Part shown: piece by piece, positions 1-10,097 of the stretch
Layout: each line of letters begins with the position of its first letter
Position numbering within the stretch: the stretch's first letter is position 1
Assembly (NCBI GenBank): GCA_051656785.1
Contig: JBOFJK010000006.1
Span: 179,534-243,533, forward strand
Reading direction: 5' to 3'
Length of the DNA: 64,000 nucleotides
Source of the DNA: UBA710 sp051656785
Lineage (GTDB): Bacteria; Bacillota_I; Bacilli_A; Mycoplasmatales; Metamycoplasmataceae
Position numbers and translations under genes: made by a program
The notes under the pieces: model-generated
Databases searched by the model: none
The model's input: only the letters and a program-made list of their open reading frames with translations
What the model was told of the DNA's origin: nothing

Positions 1-261
1 AAGGAAATAGAAGATAAGATAAAGTCTGGTAAATTAAAGAGATCAAATGAAGCTAGTGTTGTAGCTAATTTAAACTCATCATTTTTAAAAGAATTAGACA
101 TGAAAAAACTCCTTATGATTGGTGAATTTAAACAAGGTAAATCGTTAAAGGTTGACACTTTTGATTCACTTAAATGTCAAAGATGTTGGAATCATTTTAC
201 ACCTTCAGTTTTAAAAGATGATTTATGTCCAAGATGTTTTCAAATTTTATTAACATTTTAA
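1..261 (+). CDS. ileS: Isoleucyl-tRNA synthetase, C-terminal end (partial)
   Basis: Only the last 86 codons lie in the window, so the call rests on the tail. IleRS charges tRNA-Ile in the cytoplasm. The segment ends in a CxxC...CxxC zinc knuckle (CQRCWNH, then CPRC), the zinc-binding tail typical of bacterial IleRS. The stop TAA is at 259-261. The preceding SSFLKELDMKKLLMI stretch fits the helical C-terminal region. Other class I synthetases such as ValRS or LeuRS lack this arrangement, but with so little sequence an alternative zinc protein cannot be fully excluded. Confidence 0.8.
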   Translation, partial: KEIEDKIKSGKLKRSNEASVVANLNSSFLKELDMKKLLMIGEFKQGKSLKVDTFDSLKCQRCWNHFTPSVLKDDLCPRCFQILLTF

Positions 262-283
262 ATATAAAATATTAAAAAAAGTT

Positions 284-289
284 TATAAT
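284..289 (+). promoter_or_regulatory. Possible -10 box upstream of the ABC exporter genes
   Basis: A TATAAT hexamer lies in the 129-bp gap after ileS, about 100 bp before the TTG start at 391. I see no convincing -35, and such hexamers arise often by chance in DNA this AT-rich. Confidence 0.3.
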
Positions 290-390
290 ATTATCTAATA
301 AAAATAATTATTTTTTTATATACTAACTACTAGAGAACTATTTTATAAATAATATATTTTAATAAATAATCATATTATAAAGGAGAGATT

Positions 391-2172
391 TTGCTTAAAC
401 TTGTTAAAAAAAGAACATTTCTTTATATGTTGGGAACTATCTTCTTTATTTTCTTACAATCATTTGAGTCAATTACTGAATCAATGTTTATTGGTGAAAT
501 AATGGAATTAATTCAACTTGGACATAGAGTTCCAACTCCGAATAACATTTTTGATTTAGATAAATTATCTGACACACAATTAATAATAACGTTTGCTTCC
601 CTTGTAATTATGGGATTTATTTCAGGTGTTCTAGGTATTTATTTTACTTCAAAAGCAACATCAAGTTATATTGCTTATATGAGATTAAAAACTTATGAGA
701 AGATTCAAAGTCTTTCATATCAAGATATTGATAAAATTTCTACTTCATCATTAATTACGAGAATAACAAATGATACAGAACTTGTTTCAGTTAGTTTATT
801 ATTTAGTCTTAGGTTTTTTATAAGTGGGATTTTTGTATTTATTTATGGGATGATTATTTCATTTATAAGTTATGCTAGTCTATCTTGAATTTTCGCAATT
901 ATTATTCCATTTGTTTTAATAGCAATGATTGTAGCAATTGCCCTATCAATTCCCCAATTTACAAAATCACAAAAAAACACTGATTCAATTAACAAAAGCA
1001 TGAGAGAGTCAATTTTAGGAATTAGAGTTGTTAAAGCATTTAATTTAAAAGAGAATCAAAAAGAAAATTTCCATGAAAGTAATGAAGCCCTAGCTGTCAC
1101 TTCAACAAAGGCCTTTAAGGTTTTAGGTGTTGTTATGCCCTTAATTCAATCAGGAATCAATATATCAATAATATTAGTATTAACTATTGCTTCATTTGGT
1201 ACTCCTGATGAATACTTCAGTGTCGCACCATTTATAAGTATTTTGATGAATGTTCTTTTTGGCTTAATAACTATGATTATGGTTTTAATTCAAGTTTCAA
1301 GATCTATTCCGTCAATTGTGAGAATCAAAGAAGTTTTGAACTGACAAAATTCAATTACTTATAAAGATGATAATAATTATGTCATTACTAATGGTGAAAT
1401 TAGATTTGATAATGTATCTTATAGATTTTATGAAGATTCTGCACCTGCTTTAGAAAACATAAATATTACTATTAATCCTGGAGAGCATATTGGAATAATT
1501 GGTAGAACTGGTTCAGGTAAATCAACATTTATAAATCTTATTGCAAGATTGTTTGATCCTACAGAAGGTAATGTATTAATTGATGGAATTAACATTAAAG
1601 ATTTAAGTTTTAATGAATTAAATAAAAATATAGCAATTGCTATGCAAACAGTTACATTGTTTTCTGGAACAATTAGATCAAATATTTCTATGGGTATTGA
1701 TTCAACTCTTTCAGAAGAAGAAAAAAATGAAAAAATTGAAGAAGCTGTAAAAATTGGTGAAGCATGAGAATTTATTTCTAAAAAAGAAGATCAATTAGAT
1801 TCATTAGTAGAACAGCGTGGGAAAAACTTTTCAGGTGGACAAAAACAAAGAATTTCAATAGCTAGAACAATTGCTAAAAAATCTAAAATTATGATTTTTG
1901 ATGATTCAACAAGTGCTTTAGATAATGTTACAGAAGCAAAGGTTCAAAAAAATATAAAGAAAGCAACTAATGCAACTACTATTATTGTTGCACAAAGAAT
2001 TTCTTCTGTTGAAAATTTAGACAAAGTTATCATTATTGAAGGTGGAAGAATTAATGGCTTTGACACTCACCTTAATCTTCTGAAAAATAATGATATATAT
2101 CGTGATATAGCAATATCTCAATTAGGACCTGAAAAGGTCAAAGAGGCTATGAAGGGGAATATAAATGTCTAA
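391..2172 (+). CDS. ABC exporter half-transporter, degenerate-Walker B subunit
   Basis: This 593-residue type IV (MsbA/LmrC-like) half transporter has an N-terminal six-helix membrane domain (about residues 1-320) and a C-terminal ATPase. In-frame TGA Trp codons lie at 886, 1342 and 1765. The start is TTG at 391, preceded by AGGAG at 381-385. Walker A GRTGSGKST begins near residue 371 and the signature FSGGQ near 480. Walker B ends IFDDS, so the catalytic Glu is replaced by Asp505. Its stop overlaps the next gene by 8 bases, as expected for two halves of a heterodimer. By family knowledge it probably exports a lipid, drug or peptide; the substrate is unknown. Confidence 0.9.
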
Positions 2173-4006
2173 ACTTGAAGCAATACAACATCCAAAACTT
2201 GATATTAAGAAAAACCTTTATTTTATTTGATATTATCTTAAGCATTATAAAACACAAACTATTGTAATTTTTTTAACAACTTTAATTACAACAATAATTT
2301 TATCTCTTGCTATTTTTGGCCAATTTTATTTCACTCAATATATAACTGAAAATATTTTTCCACAGACTATAGATGCAAGGGTGATATTACTTTATACATT
2401 ATTAATTATTGGTGGATATGTGCTATTTTTCATAATTGCCATTGTTCAGGTTTTCATAATGACCAAATTAGGTCAAACAATTGGAAAGCAAATTAGAAAA
2501 GATTTATTTACTAAAATTTTAGAATTAAAACTTTCTTACTTTGATAGTCAACCTTCAGGTGATATTATGTCCAAGTTGACAAATGATGTTAATAACATAA
2601 CAAATGCTTTGACTCAAAATGCTACCCAGTTTTTAACTAACTTTTTCCAAATAATTTTAATGTTGATATCAATGTTTATTTTCTCACCATTTTTAGCATT
2701 GATTGTTCTTAGTATAGCCCCATTCCAATTTTCATTCATTTTCTTTATTCTGAAAAAAGCTCAACCTAATTTCTTAAAAAAACAGGTTTATATTGGTGAG
2801 TTAAATGGTTTTGTTGAGGAAACTATTTCAGGACAAAAAGTTATTAATAATTTCAATAAGAAAAAAGAAACAATTGATAGTTTTAATGTCTTTAATGAAA
2901 AAATTAGAATCATTGATAGACAAACATCGTTTTTATCTGGCATAGTTACACCATGAAATACTTTAATTGCTGCAGGATCGAACTTATTAATGCTTTCGGC
3001 AGCTCTATTATTTTCCATTAATAATATTGAATTTGGACTAATAAATGAAACACTTGGACCAGAAGGGGAAACAAATAGATTTGTTGCCTTTTCGTTAGTG
3101 CTCGCTTTTTCAATGCTATTAAGAAGTTATACAACTCCAACATTCCAAATATTCCAATTATTAAATATTTTACAAACAGCTTTAGCAGGCACTGAAAGAG
3201 CCTTTTCTATTTTTGAACAAGAAGATGAAATTAAGGATTATGAAGTAGTAGAAGTGAATGAATTAAAAGGAGATGTTAAAATTGAGAATCTAAGTTTTTC
3301 ATATGATGGTAAAAAGAATGTTCTTAATAATATTTCATTACATGCAAAACCGGGAGAAATCATTGGTATTGTAGGTCCGACAGGGTCTGGTAAAACAACT
3401 ATTATTAATTTACTAACCAAATTTTATGACATCGAAGATGGTGACATTTTAATAGACGGTATTTCAATTAAAACAATCACAAAGAAAAGTTTACGTGATG
3501 AAGTTTCTATTGTTCTTCAAGATACTTTTATTTTTGGTGAAAGTATTTATGATAATATTAGACATGCTAATCCAAATGCAACAAATGAAGAAATTGAAGC
3601 GGCTGCTATAACTGCCAATTCACACCACTTTATTAGTGTTTTAAAAGATGGATATGAAACAGTTATTGAAAATAATGCTGAGGAATTATCACAAGGTGAA
3701 AAACAATTGCTTGCCATTACAAGGGCATTATTAAAAGAATCAAATATTTTAATTCTTGATGAAGCTACTTCTTCAATTGATACTAAAACTGAAAAAGATA
3801 TTCAAGAGGCGATGATTAAATTAGCAAAAAATAAAACAACTTTTGTGATTGCACATAGATTGTCAACCATCCAAAAAGCTGATCAAATAATTGTTCTAAA
3901 AGATGGTGAAATAATTGAGAAGGGCAATCATAAATCATTACTTAACCAAAAAGGGTTCTATTACAATTTATACTCTTCAGGAGTTAATACACCAGAAGAT
4001 TTATAA
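2165..4006 (+). CDS. ABC exporter half-transporter, partner with catalytic Glu
   Basis: This is a 613-residue partner of the overlapping upstream gene, with ATG at 2165 and AAGGGG a few bases before it. TGA Trp codons lie at 2228 and 2954. The membrane domain covers roughly residues 20-340. Walker A GPTGSGKTT is near residue 404 and Walker B ILDEAT has the normal catalytic Glu533. The signature is degenerate, LSQGE near residue 508 instead of LSGGQ. With the partner's Asp-type Walker B, this makes one consensus and one degenerate ATP site, the pattern of heterodimeric exporters such as LmrCD, BmrCD and TM287/288. The substrate cannot be read from sequence. Confidence 0.9.
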
Positions 4007-4035
4007 ATTTTTAAATGTCAGTTTATAGTGATTAA

Positions 4036-4041
4036 TATGAT
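4036..4041 (+). promoter_or_regulatory. Possible -10 box giving a near-leaderless transcript
   Basis: TATGAT sits 13 bases before the ATG at 4055 and no Shine-Dalgarno sequence is visible. Transcription starting about 7 bases after the hexamer would leave a leader of only about 7 nt. No clear -35 is present. Confidence 0.35.
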
Positions 4042-4054
4042 AAAATTTTAAATT

Positions 4055-5881
4055 ATGAATAAAAACCAAAACCATGAAAATGACTTAAATGAAATGCATG
4101 AAAATGTAGTGATTGAAAGTCATAATAATTTTTCATCTACTTCTAGAGATGATAATATAAAACCAATTCTAGCTTATTTTGCCTTTACAACAAAATATAT
4201 AATGAAGAAAAAATCGACAATGATTGCTCCTTTAATAAGTTTTTTAATGATTATGTTAATTTCATTATTTCCTAAATTTATTTTAAATCCAGGAGATCCA
4301 ATAATTCAAAATGATGTCTTATCACAAGCACTTATATCAATGATTACAATTGGCATTATAGCTTCATCTGCTGTGTTCTCAACAATTAAAGCTTTAAATC
4401 TTTTTAAAGATATTTCTAATGAAGGTATGGAAATATTGATTGTTTCTAAACCAATTAAGAGAAGTCAGATAATTTTAGTAAGATTTCTTTTTTTCCTACT
4501 ATTAGGAATAGTTTATTCCATAGTTAACTATTTTGCAATTCTAATTGGATTATTTATTTCTAAAGATGTTCGCCCAGATTCTCTTAATATATTTGATTTT
4601 GTATCAACTTCTTATCTAATTATGATTATGTCTTATATACTATTTGGTTCAATATCTATTATGCTTTCACTTAAATTTTCAACTAAATTGGTTTCAGGGG
4701 CTTCATCTGTAATTCTTGCTGTTGGAATAGTTTTAACTCAAGTGGCTCCAGTTATAGTGCCATTGGCTGAAAAAAATTTCTTTTTTAAAATGAATGAATA
4801 CAATAATACTCATCAAAAAGAATATATAAATCTTAAATATTATGAAACAACTGATGGTGAAATTATTTTATACACAAAGGATATTACTGTTCCATTAACT
4901 GATAAGGAAAAAGAAGTGATAAATAATGCTTGACAACAAAGCGAAGATCTTTCTTGAATTTTAAATCTTAATAATTTTATAAATCCTGTTGCTGGAATTT
5001 CCAAAATTTCAAACCCAATAAAAGCCTTTTATAATAAACCAATTGAATCAGAAATTGTTTATGATGCTGGATTATACACTATTAATTTCTCTGATTATAA
5101 TGTTGCTTTAAATAATGGCCCTATAAAAAATAATTCATTAAATAATAAGAATTATTTCATTGCTACTGAGGGGATAAGTGATTTTGGTCTAAATTTTAAT
5201 TTAAAAGTTAAGGTTTCGCCTGATGAAAGTGAAGAGGTTGAAAAGTCTGTTGTTTTAAGTGGATTCAATCAAATTCAAGATATCCTTAGACAAAAAGCTA
5301 ATTTTGTTGAGGTTGGGAGAGCATTTGAAAACCTTATTGACAAAGATTTATCAAAAAATCCATCTGAAACAAAGCAAATAATAATTAATGGTGCAGAAAA
5401 TGTATTATCTCTTGCTCTTGAAGAAATAACAACACACGCTAAAGCATCTGGTTCAATTGCAATTAACTTATATGATAATATGGCTTCAAAAATAACCACA
5501 TTTGATGAAAAAGATTTTAAAGAACAACTTTCATTATTCTTTTTCTATACATATGGACTTATGAAACTAAATGGTGATATTAATAAATTTAATAATAAAG
5601 ATGTATTTATAAATTCAATAGTTCCTTCAACCCCAAATTCTAATACATTCTTAGACACTAATTATGCTAGAGTATTGGCTAATGAACATAAGCCAAGTCC
5701 TATTACTCCTTTTGTAAAAGCACCTCTTTTCTTTGAATTACCAAAATCAGATGCTTTCCAAACATTCATTAATAAAGGTGAGAAGGTTAGCAAAGTAACT
5801 GTTGGTTTATATTGATCATCAGTTATTTTAGTTATTCTTACTGGGACAGTATTAATTTACTACAGAAAGGACTTTACATAA
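4055..5881 (+). CDS. ABC-2-like transporter permease with large central domain
   Basis: This 608-residue membrane protein keeps one reading frame through TGA Trp codons such as 4931 and 5813. A cluster of about five membrane segments lies between residues 45 and 250. A long hydrophilic stretch (about 250-580) follows, with one last membrane segment near the C-terminus (VILVILTGTVLIYYRK). This fits ABC-2-type permeases with an extracytoplasmic loop. Its TAA overlaps the ATG of the ATPase gene (TAATG at 5879-5883), so the two are almost certainly translationally coupled and form one transporter. The substrate is unknown. Confidence 0.8.
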
Positions 5882-6840
5882 TGGATCAATTTAACAACAA
5901 TGAAGAACTGAATTTAGTTAATAATGATGGACATGAACTGAGTGATTTAAATCCGACAGAAATCAAAATTAAAAAAGCATTAGATTTTCTTAAAGAAAAA
6001 AATTTCTTAACTGACTTTGAATATAATCAAAAAATTTCAACCTTAAGAATGGAACATGTAGGTTTGGCAAGAAGACAAAAATATAATCATGATGAACATG
6101 ACATTATTCTTTCAGTTTCTAACTTGACTAAACAATATAAGAAACGTCCATCTCCTGCTGTTAATGATATATCTTTTAATATTAGAAAAGGTGAATTCCA
6201 TGTTTTTGTTGGTGCAAATGGAGCGGGTAAAACAACCACTATTAAGGCAATGATTGGTGCTTATGCTCAATATAGTGGAGAAATATTGATAGATGGAGCT
6301 AAAAATACTACTGTTGCCGCAAAAAGGAAAATAGGTTATGTTCCTGAAGTTTCAATCTTTCCTCCAGAATTTACCACTAGGAATTATTTAGAGTCAATGT
6401 CACTTATGTCAGGTCTTACAAAAGAAGAAGCTAAACAATTTACTACTGATAAATTGACTGAATTAAACATGTTAGAATTACAAAATAAGAAACCAACATC
6501 TTTTTCATCTGGTCAAAAGAAAAAAATTCTTTTAGCTCAAGCAATGGTTCATAATCCAGATATTTTAATTATGGATGAACCCGCCGCTAACTTAGATCCA
6601 ATTGCCAGATTAGAACTATTTAATACTTTAGAAAAATATAAAAGTGAAGGAAAATCAATTTTCATTTCTTCACATATTCTTGCAGAGGTTGGGAAATATG
6701 CTGATACTGCAACAATTCTTGATGGTGGTAAAATAGTATTTCATGGAAGACTTGATGGAACTCAAAACCTTGAAGAGCTCTATTCTAAATATGTTATTGT
6801 TGGTTCAATAGATACAGCTAATACCAACACTGAGAATTAA
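5881..6840 (+). CDS. ABC transporter ATP-binding protein (CcmA/ABC-2 partner type)
   Basis: A 319-residue cytoplasmic ATPase that powers the upstream permease. The start is the ATG at 5881, overlapping the permease stop. Walker A GANGAGKTT begins near residue 111, the signature FSSGQKKK near 208, and Walker B is LIMDEP with Glu233 followed by a NLDP D-loop. An unusual N-terminal region of about 85 residues precedes the ATPase domain. It is charged and predicted helical (DFLKEKNFLTDFEYNQKIS), and most family members lack it. A hairpin terminator candidate follows at 6865. Confidence 0.9.
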   Translation: MDQFNNNEELNLVNNDGHELSDLNPTEIKIKKALDFLKEKNFLTDFEYNQKISTLRMEHVGLARRQKYNHDEHDIILSVSNLTKQYKKRPSPAVNDISFNIRKGEFHVFVGANGAGKTTTIKAMIGAYAQYSGEILIDGAKNTTVAAKRKIGYVPEVSIFPPEFTTRNYLESMSLMSGLTKEEAKQFTTDKLTELNMLELQNKKPTSFSSGQKKKILLAQAMVHNPDILIMDEPAANLDPIARLELFNTLEKYKSEGKSIFISSHILAEVGKYADTATILDGGKIVFHGRLDGTQNLEELYSKYVIVGSIDTANTNTEN

Positions 6841-6864
6841 TAAATTAAATAAAAATATTCATTT

Positions 6865-6890
6865 ACAATATTTGGTTATTGTATTTTTGT
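6865..6890 (+). terminator. Weak intrinsic terminator after the ABC genes
   Basis: ACAATA / TATTGT forms a 6-bp stem (6865-6870 with 6877-6882), loop TTTGGT, followed by ATTTTTGTT. It is AT-rich and therefore weak, but it is correctly placed 25 bases after the stop. Confidence 0.5.
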
Positions 6891-6895
6891 TAGTT

Positions 6896-7263
6896 TTAAT
6901 TTTTTTGAACTCATTTTTTTAAATCATTGAATAATTTATCTAAATTAGTGCCTGTTAATTTGTTGTACCTATGAAATGCAGCATAATAAATAATTCTACT
7001 CCCAGGTGCACTATCAAAGTAAACAATAATTATAGAAAATAAATCCCCGCTCTCATTATCATATTGAGCTCCTCATTCAAAAATGGAATTCAAAGATAGA
7101 TAACTTTTAAACTCTATTTTTCATCTATATCTAAGTTAATTTCATAATTATGTATTTCAATAAATCTAGTTTCTTTTTGTGCTGTTGAACAACTAATTAC
7201 ATTCGCTACTGGCAATATCGATAAAGGTAATAATCACAATATACTAGTAACTTTTTTAATCAT
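6896..7263 (-). pseudogene. Frameshifted small lipoprotein
   Basis: From the ATG at 7263 the minus strand encodes a signal peptide with lipobox VISCS (Cys24). The frame then stops at a TAG right after a run of five A (five T on the given strand, 7117-7121). Adding one base to this run moves the reading into a long open frame that ends at 6896 and contains two TGA Trp codons. The restored protein would be about 122 residues, a secreted lipoprotein of no family I recognise. It is either a pseudogene, a slipped-strand switch in the off state, or a sequencing error. As written only a 48-residue truncated product would be made. Confidence 0.65.
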
Positions 7264-7360
7264 TTCTTCCTTTGTTTTATTATTTTTACAAGTATCAACA
7301 TGTTTAGTTTTATATTCTTTTTGTTATTTCTTGAATTATTTTTTATTTGTATTTTTTTGT

Positions 7361-7621
7361 TTAAAGATTTAATTTAACAAAAGCATCTAGCCTTGAAGAT
7401 TTTCTTGAACCATTGTTTTTGTGGAAAACACCTTTTGACACAGATGTATGAATTAATTTGTGTGCTTCAGAAACAATTTCTTTAACTTTTGGATTTTTTT
7501 CTACAGCAGCAATTTTGGCTTTTTTAATTGCTCCTCTAACACGAGATTTCATTGCAGCATTAGCCACTCTAGATTTCTCATTAGTTTTAATTCTTTTCAT
7601 TTTTGATTTAATATTTGCCAT
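7361..7621 (-). CDS. rpsT: Ribosomal protein S20
   Basis: An 86-residue basic helical protein that binds 16S rRNA in the 30S body. The N-terminus MANIKSKMKRIKTNEKSR and the later SxAHKLIHTSVSKGVFHKN region are hallmark S20 sequence. It is monocistronic and transcribed against its neighbours, as is common for rpsT. An AGAGGAAAAA ribosome-binding site precedes the ATG. Length is typical for the family. Confidence 0.97.
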   Translation of the reverse strand: MANIKSKMKRIKTNEKSRVANAAMKSRVRGAIKKAKIAAVEKNPKVKEIVSEAHKLIHTSVSKGVFHKNNGSRKSSRLDAFVKLNL

Positions 7622-7703
7622 TTTTTTCCTCTATTTAAGTTAGTAAATTAAATTATATCAAAATAATCTTTTTTTATAATAAAATAAATTGAGTGGTGAT
7701 TAG

Positions 7704-8408
7704 ATGACTTGAGAAGATATTAAATATTTAATAGGAATATCAATTTCTCTATTTTTACTATTAGTTTTAATTGTCATATCTTTAATTATTTTTCTTAAAA
7801 AGAAGAAAACTAAGGAGTCTTATACTGATAAATTAGGTAAAGAAGCTGAAATTAAGGTAAATAACATAATTCAAAGATGGGCTTACAAAAATAAGGCCCA
7901 TTACATTCCTTCTTCAATGTTTAAATATGATAAAAACAAAATCTTTGAAGTTGATGGTATTTTAATTACTCCAAGAGCACTAATTATTATTGAAGTAAAA
8001 AATATAAGTGGAATAATCGAAGGTAAAGGTGTTGAAAAAACTTGATTTAAAGTCATGGGAACAAAAAGACATCCAATTAACAATCCAATTGTGCAAAATG
8101 ATAAGCATATTGAACATGTTTTGGCAATTACAAAACTTAAAGTTCCAATGCTATCTTTAATTATTTTTGATTCTAGAACTGAAAAATTAAGAATGACCGA
8201 TATACCATCACATGTTTTAGTTATTAAAGTTGAAGACATTGAGTCATCATTAGATCTAATAAATGATCAACTAATGCCAAAAATTAATATGGGAGAAATC
8301 CAAAAAATATATTATGCTCTTTTAGAGCACAAAACAACATCTCAGGAAGATTACAAAATGTTAGTGTCATTTAGTAAAGAAACAACAAATAATGATTTTA
8401 CAATTTAA
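7704..8408 (+). CDS. Membrane-anchored NERD-domain (nuclease-related) protein
   Basis: This 234-residue protein has one N-terminal membrane segment (about residues 7-32, very hydrophobic) and then a lysine-rich stretch. A NERD domain follows from about residue 45 to 160. The restriction-endonuclease-type core is visible: EVDGILI with Asp84, then IIIEVKN with Glu97 and Lys99. Family knowledge suggests a DNA-processing nuclease-like role, but no NERD protein in mycoplasmas has an assigned function that I know of. The last 17 bases overlap the next gene, suggesting coupling with the metallopeptidase. TGA Trp codons lie at residue 3 and in the domain. Confidence 0.8.
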
Positions 8409-9078
8409 TTATAATGATAAAATAATTGATGTTATTGTTACCAAAAAGAGAATTAGAAACATTTATATTAAATTAGATTCAAATAATAATATTATAGTTT
8501 CAAGTCCGAAATCTTCAACTAATAAATATATTATTAATTTTGTAAATCAACATTTAGAAAAATTTATTGAATTACAAAAAAAGAATAGTATGAAAAGCCA
8601 TTTAGATTTAAGAACACAAACCTTTTATTTATTTGGTTGATTAGAATCATATGAGTTAATTAAAAAAGTAAATAAAGATAATGAAATAATAAATTATTTA
8701 GTCTTTAAAAACAAGAAATATAAAATCAACAAAAAATCAATCAGTGACATTATTTATAATATATATAAAAAAGAATTACTTCTATATTTAAAAGCTGCTC
8801 AATATTATAAAGAACAAATAATGAATGTGGAGCATCATGAGATCAGTGTTAAGATGAAAAAATCTGCTTGGGCCTCAAATTATATTGATAAGAAAAAAAT
8901 CAGTTATAGTACTAAATTAGCGGCTTACTCTCATGACACAATCGATTATGTAATTGTTCATGAATTAGCACATGCAGAACACACAAACCATTCCAAAGAA
9001 TTTTGAAAAAAGGTTGAGAAGTATGAACCTTATTTTAAAATAAAAAAAAATAAATTAAAATCTTTCATTTATTTTTAA
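8392..9078 (+). CDS. YgjP-like zinc metallopeptidase (DUF45 family)
   Basis: A 228-residue protein, probably cytoplasmic. The signature is HELAHAEHTNHSKEFW starting at His190: His190 and His194 bind zinc, Glu191 is catalytic, and the NHSKEFW block carries the usual third ligand region of YgjP/WLM peptidases. The N-terminal half resembles the beta-rich YgjP part (KKRIRNIYIKLDSNNNIIVSSP). The ATG at 8392 lies inside the end of the NERD gene. Natural substrates of this family are poorly known. TGA Trp codons occur at 8638 and 9004. Confidence 0.85.
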
Positions 9079-9104
9079 AAATTAACTTTATAATTTTAAT
9101 CAAT

Positions 9105-10058
9105 ATGGAATTAGAAAAAGAAATTAAAGCTATCAAATCAATTGAAGATTTAAAAGCATTCAAGAACAAAATATATGGAAGAGAAGGAATTATCTCTCTT
9201 CTTCAAAATAAATTAAAAGCTGCTAAACCTGAAGACAAATCAAAGATTGGAATTGAAATAACCACTATTAAGGAAACAGTTTCAAAATTATTAGAAATCA
9301 AATTAGTTGAATTAAATCAACATGAAATTGAAAGAAAAATTACAAATGATTCTAATGATATTTTTCAACCAACTAATGGAAATATTTTTATTCATCCTTT
9401 AACATTAGTTGCTAATAGATTCCGCCAATGATTTTTACAAAATTCTTATCTTGAATATCAAGGTTTAGAAATTGAAAGTGATGCTTATAATTTTGAAAAA
9501 TTAAATATTCCAAAAAATCATCCTTCAAGAGATATGCAAGATACTCTTTATTTAGATAAAGAAAACTTATTAAGAACACACAATACTGGTTTAACGGCAA
9601 GAGCTTTAGAAGAAAATAGAAATAAAAGTTTTTCTTCATTTACAATTGGTAAAGTTTATCGTAATGATGAAGATGACCAAACACACTCACATCAATTTTC
9701 ACAAGTAGATTTAGTTTCTGTTGGTAAATTAAATATTGAAAATTTAATTTGAACCTTAAAATCACTTTTATCTCATGTCTTTGAAGAAGATATTGAAATA
9801 AGGATGAGACCTTCATTTTTCCCTTTTACTGAGCCATCAATGGAAGTAGATGTATTTTATAAAAATAAATGAATTGAAATTTTGGGTGCTGGAATGTTGA
9901 ATGAAAAAATTCTTAAAATTGCTGGATACACAAATGACTTAAATGGTTTTGCTGCCGGTATTGGTGTTGAAAGAGTTGCTATGATTAAATATGGAATCAT
10001 AGACATTAGAGAATTTTATAAAAATGACCTCAGGTTCTTGAAACAGTTCAAATACTAG
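9105..10058 (+). CDS. pheS: Phenylalanyl-tRNA synthetase alpha subunit
   Basis: A 317-residue class II catalytic subunit of the PheST tetramer that joins Phe to tRNA-Phe. The N-terminal coiled-coil is short. The motif 2 region contains IGKVYRNDEDDQTHSHQFSQ, and motif 3 is GFAAGIGVERVAM near the C-terminus. The HPSRDMQDT loop is typical of bacterial PheS. TGA Trp codons lie inside (for example in WFLQNS). It is slightly shorter than the usual 330-350 residues. It lies 39 bases before pheT and is probably co-transcribed with it. Confidence 0.97.
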
Positions 10059-10097
10059 CTCCATGATAAAATTATTGAAAGATAAAAGGTTTAACAA

